Assembly (NCBI GenBank): GCA_021806845.1
Contig: JAKAPV010000034.1
Location: 1 to 16,656 of the forward strand
Length of the DNA stretch: 16,656 bases
Direction of reading: 5' to 3'
From: Bacillota bacterium
Lineage (GTDB): Bacteria; Bacillota; Sulfobacillia; JAJZYS01; JAJYTV01
The notes beneath the pieces were generated by a model. The model was not told the DNA's origin and made no database searches. It saw only the letters and a list, made by a program, of their open reading frames with translations. Positions 1-6,869 of the stretch are shown piece after piece. The position numbers and the translations under genes are program-made. Position 1 is the first letter of the stretch. Each line of letters starts with the position of its first letter.

Positions 1-99
1 GAACTCCAGAACCTCCGCGCGGTGCACCCCGAGCCTCGGATAGATCAGCGACTCGAAGACCTCCGGCGAAATCTTGCCGACCGCAGGCAGTTCGATCAC
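1..99 (-). CDS. AIR-synthase-related protein (HypE/ThiL/PurM-like), N-terminal fragment
   Basis: Only the first 33 codons lie in the window; the gene continues past the left edge. The start is a GTG at 99-97, chosen because a full AGGAGG (plus-strand cctcct, 107-112) sits 7 bases upstream. The visible protein begins MIELPAVGKISPEVFESLIY and goes on with PRLGVHRAEVL, which resembles the N-terminus of AIR-synthase-related proteins (the ATP-binding fold shared by PurM, ThiL and HypE), where a 'GK-PP/SPE-L' opening leads to the ATP-binding half. The gene lies behind a TPP riboswitch and terminator, so its expression should fall when thiamine pyrophosphate is plentiful. That suggests a thiamine-related role, such as a thiamine-phosphate kinase-like activity, but this is inference: the catalytic part is outside the window and the family call rests on a short stretch. 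Confidence 0.55.
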   Translation of the reverse strand, partial: MIELPAVGKISPEVFESLIYPRLGVHRAEVLEF

Positions 100-106
100 G
101 CGAGCA

Positions 107-112
107 CCTCCT
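107..112 (-). promoter_or_regulatory. Ribosome binding site of the AIR-synthase-like gene
   Basis: A perfect AGGAGG on the minus strand, 7 bases before a GTG codon. It fixes the otherwise ambiguous start of the gene that runs off the left edge. Confidence 0.8.
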
Positions 113-113
113 G

Positions 114-151
114 AAAATGCAAACGCCGCTGCCCGCAGGGAGGGCGGCGGC
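114..151 (-). terminator. Riboswitch-controlled intrinsic terminator
   Basis: On the minus strand a GC-rich hairpin (5' arm 151-142, 3' arm 134-125, pairing GCCGC-C-GCCC with GGGC-A-GCGGC) is followed by a T-rich run (GTTTGCATTTT). It lies between the TPP aptamer and the start codon. The GCCGC at 151-147 can instead pair with GCGGC at 171-167, next to the aptamer's 3' end, so a competing antiterminator is possible. This is the usual arrangement for TPP control by premature termination. Confidence 0.7.
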
Positions 152-170
152 TTTTCAGACCGAACTGCCG

Positions 171-252
171 CTTCCCTACGCTGGTGTTAACCAGATCAGG
201 TTCGAAGGGTCGGCGCGACTGCGCCTCTCAGCCCCTGCGGGCACCCCTAGCA
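171..252 (-). ncRNA. TPP riboswitch (THI element) upstream of the AIR-synthase-like gene
   Basis: The minus strand carries the hallmark blocks of the thiamine pyrophosphate aptamer in order: a 5' stem with GGGGTGCC, the CTGAGA core (within GGGGCTGAGAGG), a variable stem, ACCC followed by GAACCTGATCTGG, then CACCAGCGTAGGGAAG closing the structure. The blocks and their spacing match the family well. It is followed by a terminator hairpin, so TPP binding should reduce transcription of the gene to the left. A second, diverged copy lies at 15506-15588. Confidence 0.95.
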
Positions 253-261
253 AGCAATCTC

Positions 262-270
262 ATCATAGCA
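262..270 (-). promoter_or_regulatory. Extended -10 promoter for the TPP riboswitch transcript
   Basis: The minus strand reads TGCTATGAT (TG at 270-269, TATGAT at 267-262), a good extended -10 element. The -35 region 17 bases upstream (TTACGC) is weak. The predicted transcription start, near 255, falls just before the aptamer at 252, which supports the call. Confidence 0.6.
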
Positions 271-449
271 TCCGGACCGGGTCGGCGTAAGGAGGGAGGC
301 GGGATCGCCCTAGGCTTGGAGAGCCTCGATCCAGCGCCCTTTAACAGCCTACAAAGCGGGCCGCCCGGGCTTGGGCGGCCCGCTGCTTCGCGGCAGGGGC
401 GCTCTGCCGCCGTTCCTCTCGTTCGCGGCTCTGCCCTATGGCCGCGCCG
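271..449. other. Intergenic stretch between the hdr-like operon and the riboswitch promoter
   Basis: Apart from the terminator hairpin at 355-384 and the promoter at its left edge, I see no gene here. Open frames on the plus strand through this region lack a ribosome binding site and run antisense into the qmoC-like gene. The inverted repeat CTAGGC-TTGGA-GAGCCT around 310-325 is weak and unassigned. Confidence 0.5.
355..384 (-). terminator. Strong hairpin at the end of the tusA-hdr-qmoC operon
   Basis: A perfect 12-bp stem (AGCGGGCCGCCC paired with GGGCGGCCCGCT) with a 6-base loop lies 66 bases downstream of the qmoC-like stop. On the minus strand it is followed by TTGTAGGCTGTT, a short T-containing tail, so it is a plausible but not classical intrinsic terminator. 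It separates this operon from the riboswitch promoter at 262-270. Confidence 0.6.
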
Positions 450-1619
450 TCACTCGCCACCCCGTGCTGTTTGGTCCGTCCGGGCCAGGAAGTAGAGTGC
501 CACGGGACGATAGACCGCGTGCGCGAACTTCATGAACGGCGCGAGCAGGACGAGTTCCATCGCGACGGACACGTGGAGCAGGAACACCCAGTAGCCCCAT
601 GCCGGGGCTTGCGGCAGGTAGAGGGCGATCTCGACGAGGAAGCCGGTCACCCCGGTGATCCAGAGAAGCACGAGCAGCGTCCAGTCCGACGTCTCGGATC
701 GCCTCGCCGCCTGCCCGTCGTGACGCAGCCGGTCGACGATGAACATCGTGACGCCGTAGATCAGCGCGATTCCGGCGACCGTGCCGAGAAGGCGCGTGGG
801 GTACCAGATCGCGACCGGGCTGCCCGTCGCCTTGACTCCGAGCAGCGCAAGGCCGTAGTCGAGGACCGTCGCCAGAAGCAGCCCGAGGAATCCCCACATG
901 GTGGCCGCATGGATCAGCCAGCGGCGCCGGTACCAGGGCCGTTCCTCCTGCACCGTGGCGCAGTCGGCGCGGTAGCGGCGCTGCCCCAGGGACTCCACGC
1001 CGATCGCCACCCACAGTGCGCGCCATAGCCCGCCACGCGCTGCGCCATCGCCAGCCTGCCGCCGACTTCGCTCTCTCCTGGAGATTCCGAGCGCCATCGT
1101 TGCGATGCCGGCGAGGCCCGCGAGCGCCACGATGACCATCACCACAACCCCGGCCCTGTGGATGAGGCCCTCCGGAATGAAGCGGAAGAGCGCCAGGGAG
1201 GCCGCGGACTGGGGTCCGTGCGACGCGTACATGAAGAGCGCGAAGAACAGCGCCAGCAGGATCGCGACCCCGGTTCCCAGGACCGGCCTTGTGTACATCG
1301 TTCTGGCGAGCCGCGTGCGGTCGTAACTGGCGATGGCGTAGCGCCGTGCGGCGGCCATGAAGCCGCCGGGATCGGCCTCGGTCGGACAGGTGTCCGAGCA
1401 CAGGCCGCAATGGTAGCAGGTCCATAGCTCCTTGCTCGAGAGGAGGGCGTCCTTCATGCCGACCTGGGCGTAGCGGATCATGCGCCGGGGGAAGGTGCCG
1501 TCGCTCTGCGCAAGCGGGCAGACCGCCGTGCAGTTCCCGCAGCTGAAACACGCCGAGACGTCGACGTCGCCGAACTGCTTGATGTCCGACAGGAGGCCCG
1601 GCTTTGCGAGCGCGCTCAT
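450..1619 (-). CDS. qmoC: QmoC-like membrane subunit: 2x[4Fe-4S] HdrC domain fused to cytochrome b-type (NarI/HdrE-like) domain
   Basis: This 389-residue protein should pass electrons between the cytoplasmic HdrA subunits and the membrane quinone pool. Residues 24-34 (CFSCGNCTAVC) and 68-78 (CYHCGLCSDTC) are two classical 4Fe-4S cluster motifs, as in HdrC. About six hydrophobic helices follow (roughly 112-132, 151-179, 234-257, 276-297, 312-333, 342-366), with histidines in or beside them (H154, H237, H349, H367) suitable as haem b ligands. The size and HdrC-plus-membrane order match QmoC of the quinone-interacting membrane-bound oxidoreductase. The ATG overlaps the stop of the preceding gene (ATGA, 1619-1616), and a G-rich ribosome binding site lies just upstream. 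It is the last gene of the operon. Haem binding and menaquinone as partner are inferred from the family. Confidence 0.88.
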   Translation of the reverse strand: MSALAKPGLLSDIKQFGDVDVSACFSCGNCTAVCPLAQSDGTFPRRMIRYAQVGMKDALLSSKELWTCYHCGLCSDTCPTEADPGGFMAAARRYAIASYDRTRLARTMYTRPVLGTGVAILLALFFALFMYASHGPQSAASLALFRFIPEGLIHRAGVVVMVIVALAGLAGIATMALGISRRERSRRQAGDGAARGGLWRALWVAIGVESLGQRRYRADCATVQEERPWYRRRWLIHAATMWGFLGLLLATVLDYGLALLGVKATGSPVAIWYPTRLLGTVAGIALIYGVTMFIVDRLRHDGQAARRSETSDWTLLVLLWITGVTGFLVEIALYLPQAPAWGYWVFLLHVSVAMELVLLAPFMKFAHAVYRPVALYFLARTDQTARGGE

Positions 1620-1870
1620 GAGGGCACCCCCCCGCCCACGGCCGCATAGCTGAAGTAGCCATCGTCAGTGGGATCCTTCGATTCCGCGAGCATGCCGTAG
1701 CGTCGCATGCCCATGACCCAGAAGAGGACCTCGTCAGCGGGGCGGCCGAGCGCCTCCGCGATCTCCGGCACCGTGAGCGGACCGTCCGCGAGGACCCGCA
1801 GGATCGGGCGATGCATCAGAGGTTCCTCCCGGATGATCTCCCGGATGTCCCGGGTTGGTGTGTTGCTCAT
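1616..1870 (-). CDS. Small winged-helix/HTH-like protein within the hdr-like operon
   Basis: This 84-residue protein has a helix-turn-helix-like core around residues 20-60 (PILRVLADGPLTVPEIAEAL, then a second helix with DEVLFWVMGMRRYGML), resembling a winged-helix domain of the ArsR/MarR kind but lacking a long DNA-binding extension. It has no cysteines, so it is not an iron-sulfur protein. Its ATG overlaps the stop of hdrA (1870-1867) and its stop overlaps the qmoC-like ATG (1619-1616), both by 4 bases. A GGAGGTG ribosome binding site lies 8 bases upstream. This tight coupling suggests it is made in step with the complex and could be an accessory or assembly subunit, or a local regulator. 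I do not recognise a named family, and the function is unknown. Confidence 0.85.
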   Translation of the reverse strand: MSNTPTRDIREIIREEPLMHRPILRVLADGPLTVPEIAEALGRPADEVLFWVMGMRRYGMLAESKDPTDDGYFSYAAVGGGVPS

Positions 1871-3591
1871 GCCGTCGACACCTCCACAAGGCGATCGATC
1901 ATTGCGCGGATCTGGGCGTCCGTGTAGCCCCGCAGATCGATCGCGCCCTCTGGGCAGAGCGGGGCACAGCCGCCGCAGCCCTTGCAGACGGCTGGATCGA
2001 TCTGGGCCACGTCCCGTCCGTCAGAGTGGGCCCTCGAGACAGCGGCGTACGGACAGGTCTCCTCGCACCTGCCGCACCACTCACACGCCCCGGCATCGAC
2101 CGTCGCGACGAGCGGGTCGAGTTCCGCCACGCCCTTCTTGAGGATGGCCGCGCTCTGGGTCACCGCCGCGAGTCCCGACGCCACGCTCTCGGAGGAGTTC
2201 TTCGGCCCTTGGCAGGTGCCGGCGATCAGGACGCCGTCGACGACCGTCTCGACCGGCCGCAGTTTCGGGTGGATCTCGTTGAAGAATCCGTCGCTCCCGA
2301 CCGGCAGCTTGAGGACGCCCATCAGGGTTTCGTTCTTGCGCGGCACCATGCCGGTGACCAGGACGACGAGGTCCGCAGGGATGGTGAGTTCCGCGCCCTC
2401 CGTGAGCAGGTCTCGCGTCGTCACCGTCAGCCGTCCGTCCGCGCCGCGGGCGACGGCCGGCGGCGCCTCTTCAGGGAACTTCATGTACACAGAACCGCGC
2501 TCGCGCGATTCCGTGTACATGAGTTCGTATTTGCCGTAGGTGCGAATGTCCCGGTAGAGGTGATACTGCTGCACACCCGCGCTGAGGCGCGCCACCTCGA
2601 GCGAGGCATGCACCGTCGCGGCGCAGCAGTACCGCGAGCAGTAGGCGTTGCCGTCCGGCTGGCGACTGCCGACACAGTAGATGTACGCCACCGTGGAGAC
2701 CTTGCGCCCGTTGTACGAGAGCTCTCCCTTGGAGCTGTCGAGCAGCGCCTTGAACTCCGGCAGCGTCAAGACGCCGTCGATCCCGTAGCCGTACTCGCCG
2801 ACCGCCGGCTCGTAGGTCTCAAACCCCGTCGAGACGACGATCGATCCGACGTCCAGCTGGATCGTTTCCGGCACTTCGCGGTTGATGCGCACCTCGGTCC
2901 GGTAGTTGCCGAAGCTGCCGGACTTCGCGGTGAGTTCCGCGCTGGTGAAGACGGTGATCAGGGGGCGCCTGCGCACTTGCGCCGCCAGCTGGTCGACGAG
3001 TTCCCAGCCTTTGCGCTGGTGGGGGTACATCGCGCCGAACCTCGCGACCCAGCCTCCCAGCTGCGGCTCGCGCTCGATCAGGTAGACCCCAAGGCCGATG
3101 TCCGCGAGGCCGATGGCGGCGCGCAGGCCCGTAATGCCAGCGCCGATCACCATGGTCTTCGGCGTCGTCTCCACCTCGATGGGGTCGAGCGGCAAAGAGA
3201 GGCGCGTGCGCGCGATGCCTGCCCGCACCAGCTGGATCGCCTTCTCGGTGGCTCCTGCGGGATCGTCGGTGTGCGCCCAGGAATCCTGCTCGCGGATGTT
3301 CACCTGGGTATAGAGGTAGGGGTTCATGCCTGCCCGCTTCGCCACGCCGCGGAAGGTGAACGTGTGCAGCTTCGGCGAGCAGGATGCGACCACGAGGCCG
3401 TCCAGCCGCTGGTCTCGGATCGCCTGCACCATGTCCTGCTGCGTCGCGTCCGCACAGGCGAAGATCGTGGTCTCGGCGACCACTACGTCAGGCTCATCCC
3501 TGACCGCTTCGCGGACCTTCGCCACGTCCACGTAGTCGGAGATGTTGCCGCCGCAGTGGCAGACGAAGACGCCAATGCGCCGCCCATTCAT
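1867..3591 (-). CDS. hdrA: HdrA-like (QmoA-like) FAD iron-sulfur protein with C-terminal double ferredoxin
   Basis: This 574-residue flavoprotein is an electron-transfer subunit of the Hdr/Qmo type, cytoplasmic and docked to the membrane subunit. An N-terminal HdrA domain (1-140) has CHCGGN (C11, C13), C46 and SCSP (C71). An FAD-binding Rossmann motif GAGITG follows at 150-155. The HdrA-type cluster motif CVGSR...CSRYCC lies at C306, C318, C322 and C323. Two 4Fe-4S motifs are at 503-513 (CEWCGRCEETC) and 536-546 (CKGCGGCAPLC). Unlike the neighbouring hdrA, it lacks the 'LDCxxC...PKM' segment after the first FAD motif (residues 179-200 have no cysteine). The ATG overlaps the stop of the upstream hdrA (ATGA, 3591-3588), with GAAGGTG as ribosome binding site. 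Electron bifurcation is possible but not proven by sequence. Confidence 0.92.
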   Translation of the reverse strand: MNGRRIGVFVCHCGGNISDYVDVAKVREAVRDEPDVVVAETTIFACADATQQDMVQAIRDQRLDGLVVASCSPKLHTFTFRGVAKRAGMNPYLYTQVNIREQDSWAHTDDPAGATEKAIQLVRAGIARTRLSLPLDPIEVETTPKTMVIGAGITGLRAAIGLADIGLGVYLIEREPQLGGWVARFGAMYPHQRKGWELVDQLAAQVRRRPLITVFTSAELTAKSGSFGNYRTEVRINREVPETIQLDVGSIVVSTGFETYEPAVGEYGYGIDGVLTLPEFKALLDSSKGELSYNGRKVSTVAYIYCVGSRQPDGNAYCSRYCCAATVHASLEVARLSAGVQQYHLYRDIRTYGKYELMYTESRERGSVYMKFPEEAPPAVARGADGRLTVTTRDLLTEGAELTIPADLVVLVTGMVPRKNETLMGVLKLPVGSDGFFNEIHPKLRPVETVVDGVLIAGTCQGPKNSSESVASGLAAVTQSAAILKKGVAELDPLVATVDAGACEWCGRCEETCPYAAVSRAHSDGRDVAQIDPAVCKGCGGCAPLCPEGAIDLRGYTDAQIRAMIDRLVEVSTA

Positions 3592-6311
3592 ACTGGCACC
3601 TTCTTCGTGCGGTTCTCCTGTTCGAGGTGGGCAGCCACCTGGGCGACCGCCGCTCCCGCGTGCAGGATGGTGTCCACGATGTCCTTGGTTCCGGATGCCG
3701 CCCCGGCCACGAACACGCCCGGGATGCTCGTCTTGCCGGGATTCAGGTCCTCGTTTGGCTCTGCGACGTAGTAATAGTCGTCAAGTCCGAGCGGCTCGTC
3801 GAGGAAGAGCCGCTCCGGGTCGCGGTTCGGCTGCACGCCGACCGCCAGCACCACGAGGTCGTACTCCGCCTCCGCGATCTCGCCACCGTTCTCGATGTCC
3901 TCGTAGCGCAGGATGAGATTGCCGTTCTCCGTTTCGGTGATCTTCGCGACGCGTCCCTTGATGTAGCTCGCGCCCATGTCCTTCGCCTGTTGGTAGAACT
4001 CCTCGTAGCGCTTGCCGGCCGCGCGGACGTCCATGTAATGCACCGTCACGTCCGCCAGCGGCAAAGTCCCCATGATCAGCTGGTTCTGCTTTGTGGAGTA
4101 CATGCAGCAGATCTTGGAGCACAGGGGGTTGCCCACCGTCTTGTCCCGCGACCCGGTGCACATCACGTAGGCGATCCGTTCAGGCACCTTGCCGTCGCCC
4201 GGGCGCAGGATGGTGTTGAAGGGACGGGTCGGGGCGATCAGGCGGTCCATCTGCATCGCGGTAATGACGTTCGGGTATTTGCCGAAGCCGTATTCCGGCT
4301 TGAGGTCGGCCGCGAACAGCTTGTAGCCGGTCGACACGACGACTGCGCCGACCTCTGCGTCGAAGGTGCGCTCGCGCATGCTGAGGTCGATCGCGGACGG
4401 CGGGCAGGCCGCGACGCACTGCCCGCATTCCGAGCAGACGCCGCAGTCCAGGCAGGCCCCCGCTCCCTGCAGTGCCTCGTCCTCGCGCATCGGCGGCTCG
4501 ATCTCCGCGAAGTCGCGCGGTAGGGCGGCATGCTGGACATCGGCAACCAAGGGGTCATGCCGCGTGTACCGCCTTTGGCGCCCCAGCACCTCCGCCGTGT
4601 CGACAGCGGCCAGCCGGTCGTCGAGCGCGTGGAACCCGGTGAGGGGCCTGTTTGTCAGCCAGCGGTCGATCATGTGGGCAGCCCTCCGACCCTGTCCAAC
4701 GGCGCGTGCGATGTCGGTCGGACCCGTCACGACGTCTCCCGCCGCGAAGATGTAGGGGATCTCGCTCTGGAGGGTGTGGGGGTCGACCTTCACGCTGCGG
4801 TCGGCGGCGATCGGCAGCGCAGCTTCGAACGAGGCCGTGTCGGGCAGCATCCCGATCGCGGCGATCACCTCGTCACAGGGAAGCATGAACTCGCTGCCGG
4901 GAACCGGCGTCGGGCGACGCCGCCCGGACGCATCCGGCTGGCCGAGCTCCATCCGCTGACAGCGCAGTCCCTGGACCCGGCCGGCACTGTCGCCGACCAC
5001 CGCGATCGGAGCGGCGAGGAAGCGGAATTCCACGCCCTCGGCGGCGGCGTCATCGCTCTCCGCCTGGTGCGCGGGCATCTCCTCGCGGCCGCGCCGGTAG
5101 GCGACCAGGGTTTCGGCGCCAAGGCGACGGGCGGTGCGCGCCGCGTCCATCGCGACATTGCCGCCACCGACCACCACGACGCGCCGACCGTGCAGGTCGG
5201 GCGCGCGGCCATGGCGCACGCCCCGCAGGAAGTCGAGGCCGCCGACGACGCCTTGCAGCTGCTCGCCCGGGATGCCGAGCCCGCTCGAGAGAGGTGTCCC
5301 GGTAGCCAGTAGGACCGCGTCGAAGCCATCCCGGCGCAGGGCCCCGAGGTCGGAGACCGGCGAATTGGTTGCGATCTGCACCCCGAGCGCCGTCACGTTC
5401 GCGATGTCCTGCTCGACGACGTCCTGCGGCAGGCGGTAGGCGGGAATGGCATAGCGCAGGAAACCCCCGGGCTCTTCGGCCGCCTCGAAGATCTTCACCT
5501 CGTAGCCGTTTCTGGCCAGTTGCCAAGCGGCCGTGAGTCCCGCGGGTCCGGAGCCGACGATGGCTACGCGCTTGCCGTTCGGCTGCGCGGGGGTCACGCC
5601 GGGACCCTCCATCTCGCGGTAGTGGCGATCGGCGACAAATCGCTTGAGCCGCCGGATCGGCAGCGGGCCCTCGAGTTCGCCGCGGGTGCACCCGCTCTCG
5701 CAGGGCGCGTAGCAGGCCCTGCCGAGCGATCCGACGAGCGGCGTCGCGTCGAGGACGAGCTGGAATGCCTCTTCGTATTTGCCGCTGCGGATGAGCGACA
5801 CGTAGCCGTGCGCCTTGATCCCCGCAGGGCAGTTGTCGATGCAGGGAGATGTGCCCGCGCGCTCGATCACGGCCTTCTTCGGGACCGCCTGGGGAAAGGG
5901 GATGTAGGCGGCGCGGCGCGCGATGAGATCCGCGTTGAACTGGTCCGGAACGGCCACGGTGCAGGCGGACTCGCACAGTTGGCAGCCTGTGCAGGCGGAC
6001 TCGTCGACGTAGCGGGCCTTCTGGCGTACCGACGCGCGGAAGCGGCCGTCGCCGCCGCGCCGGATCCCCATGACCTCGCTGTAGGTCATGGCGGTGATGT
6101 TCGGATGGTGGATGGTGGCTGCCATCTTCGGCGTCGTGATGCAGCTCGCGCAGTCGAGCGTCGGAAAGACCTTGCTGAGCAGGATCACCCGCCCGCCCAC
6201 GCTCCCCTCCTTCTCGACCAGCAGGACCTTGTAGCCCATGTCGCCGAGCTTGATCGCGGACTCCATGCCGCCGATCCCGCTGCCGACCACGAGGACGTCA
6301 TAGTGGTCCAT
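3588..6311 (-). CDS. hdrA: HdrA-like flavoprotein with an inserted GltD/NfnB-like NAD(P)H oxidoreductase module
   Basis: This 907-residue protein is an HdrA split in two by a second flavoenzyme. Residues 1-135 hold the HdrA FAD motif (GSGIGG, 10-15), the LDCASC...PKM motif (C54, C57) and a cluster motif CTGCQLCESAC (107-117). Residues about 137-600 form a complete GltD/NfnB-like unit: N-terminal cysteines (C157, C161, C200, C204, C208), FAD motif GSGPAGLTAA (253-262), NAD(P)H motif GGGNVAMDAARTARRLGA (382-399) and the closing AAGDVVTGPTDIARAV (523-538). A cysteine-rich cluster (C620 to C636) leads back into HdrA, with CTGSR...CSKICC (C718, C731, C735, C736) and the final FAD segment AGAASGTKDIVD. 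The start ATG directly abuts the mvhD-like stop, with AGGTGG before it. The module should let NAD(P)H exchange electrons with the Hdr/Qmo-like complex. The cofactor choice (NADH or NADPH) is not decided. Confidence 0.9.
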   Translation of the reverse strand: MDHYDVLVVGSGIGGMESAIKLGDMGYKVLLVEKEGSVGGRVILLSKVFPTLDCASCITTPKMAATIHHPNITAMTYSEVMGIRRGGDGRFRASVRQKARYVDESACTGCQLCESACTVAVPDQFNADLIARRAAYIPFPQAVPKKAVIERAGTSPCIDNCPAGIKAHGYVSLIRSGKYEEAFQLVLDATPLVGSLGRACYAPCESGCTRGELEGPLPIRRLKRFVADRHYREMEGPGVTPAQPNGKRVAIVGSGPAGLTAAWQLARNGYEVKIFEAAEEPGGFLRYAIPAYRLPQDVVEQDIANVTALGVQIATNSPVSDLGALRRDGFDAVLLATGTPLSSGLGIPGEQLQGVVGGLDFLRGVRHGRAPDLHGRRVVVVGGGNVAMDAARTARRLGAETLVAYRRGREEMPAHQAESDDAAAEGVEFRFLAAPIAVVGDSAGRVQGLRCQRMELGQPDASGRRRPTPVPGSEFMLPCDEVIAAIGMLPDTASFEAALPIAADRSVKVDPHTLQSEIPYIFAAGDVVTGPTDIARAVGQGRRAAHMIDRWLTNRPLTGFHALDDRLAAVDTAEVLGRQRRYTRHDPLVADVQHAALPRDFAEIEPPMREDEALQGAGACLDCGVCSECGQCVAACPPSAIDLSMRERTFDAEVGAVVVSTGYKLFAADLKPEYGFGKYPNVITAMQMDRLIAPTRPFNTILRPGDGKVPERIAYVMCTGSRDKTVGNPLCSKICCMYSTKQNQLIMGTLPLADVTVHYMDVRAAGKRYEEFYQQAKDMGASYIKGRVAKITETENGNLILRYEDIENGGEIAEAEYDLVVLAVGVQPNRDPERLFLDEPLGLDDYYYVAEPNEDLNPGKTSIPGVFVAGAASGTKDIVDTILHAGAAVAQVAAHLEQENRTKKVPV

Positions 6312-6719
6312 CTACACCACCACCTGTGCAAGGCTCTCGATGAATTCGGTGACCTGGCGGGTGAACGGCTCCGCACAGACGGAGCAGATCGCCGCCATCT
6401 TCACGCGGCTCGCGGCGATCCCGCGTTCCGAAAGCGCTTTTTGGGCCGCTTGGACGATGGCAGCGGAGCGGGAGCTGCAGTCAGAGAGGTACGCGCACTC
6501 GTCGCCGTCTGCGGCGATGAACACCCCGTCGAACCCGTGCTGCAGCGCGTGGACGATCCAGCCGGGCTGGATTCCGCTCGCGCACGGCAGGCTGATCACG
6601 ACCACACCGGGGGAGTAGTGCATATGCCTGCTGCCGGCAAGGTCGATGCCAGGATCTGAGATCGAGTTCGTGGAGAAGACGAGGACCCGCGGCGTCGCGG
6701 TCCTGGGCATGTCGGTCAC
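6312..6719 (-). CDS. MvhD-like hydrogenase iron-sulfur (delta) subunit family protein
   Basis: This 135-residue protein matches the MvhD/FlpD fold: a VLVFSTNSISDPGIDLAGSR opening, then a conserved PCASGIQPGWIVHALQHGFDGV segment and the DGDECAYLSDC region. It has five cysteines (C46, C75, C81, C112, C115). The N-terminal cysteine pair usual in MvhD is absent (STNSISD instead), while the C-terminus has an ICSVC pair, so the cluster ligation may differ. In QmoB this domain is fused behind HdrA; here it is a separate gene ending exactly where hdrA begins, so the two together would equal a split QmoB. It probably relays electrons between HdrA and a partner protein. The GTG start at 6719 is supported by GGAGGG (6731-6726) 6 bases upstream. 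Confidence 0.82.
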   Translation of the reverse strand: MTDMPRTATPRVLVFSTNSISDPGIDLAGSRHMHYSPGVVVISLPCASGIQPGWIVHALQHGFDGVFIAADGDECAYLSDCSSRSAAIVQAAQKALSERGIAASRVKMAAICSVCAEPFTRQVTEFIESLAQVVV

Positions 6720-6869
6720 TTCGAGCCCTCCTTGCGAAGGTCGCTCTGGCGGCGTGCTGGCGCCCGCGATCCTGCCGGAGCACGTCAGGCATGCGCCCGC
6801 GGGGCGTGCGGCCTCGAGGCCGCCCGCTGCTTTGTCCCGCCGGGAACGGGATGACTGCTCGGCGCGTCG
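6720..6869. other. Structured spacer between the dsrE2-like and mvhD-like genes
   Basis: This 150-base gap inside an otherwise tight operon has no credible gene. It contains a perfect 16-base palindrome (GCGGCCTCGAGGCCGC, 6808-6823) and neighbouring GC-rich inverted repeats, but no T-tract, so it looks like a pausing or processing structure rather than a terminator. The ribosome binding site of the mvhD-like gene (6726-6731) lies at its left end. Confidence 0.4.

Noticed and set aside
184..495. A 103-codon plus-strand frame crossing the TPP riboswitch and the operon terminator.
   Set aside because: It overlaps well-defined RNA structures on the other strand, has no ribosome binding site and no recognisable protein features.
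436..1662. A 408-codon minus-strand frame overlapping the qmoC-like gene in another phase.
   Set aside because: The overlapping frame at 450-1619 has clear 4Fe-4S motifs and membrane helices; the alternative is Arg/Gly/Pro-rich without motifs.
1855..3771. A 638-codon plus-strand open frame opposite hdrA.
   Set aside because: It mirrors the codon structure of hdrA, has no ribosome binding site, and its translation resembles no protein family (Arg/His/Asp/Val-rich shadow).
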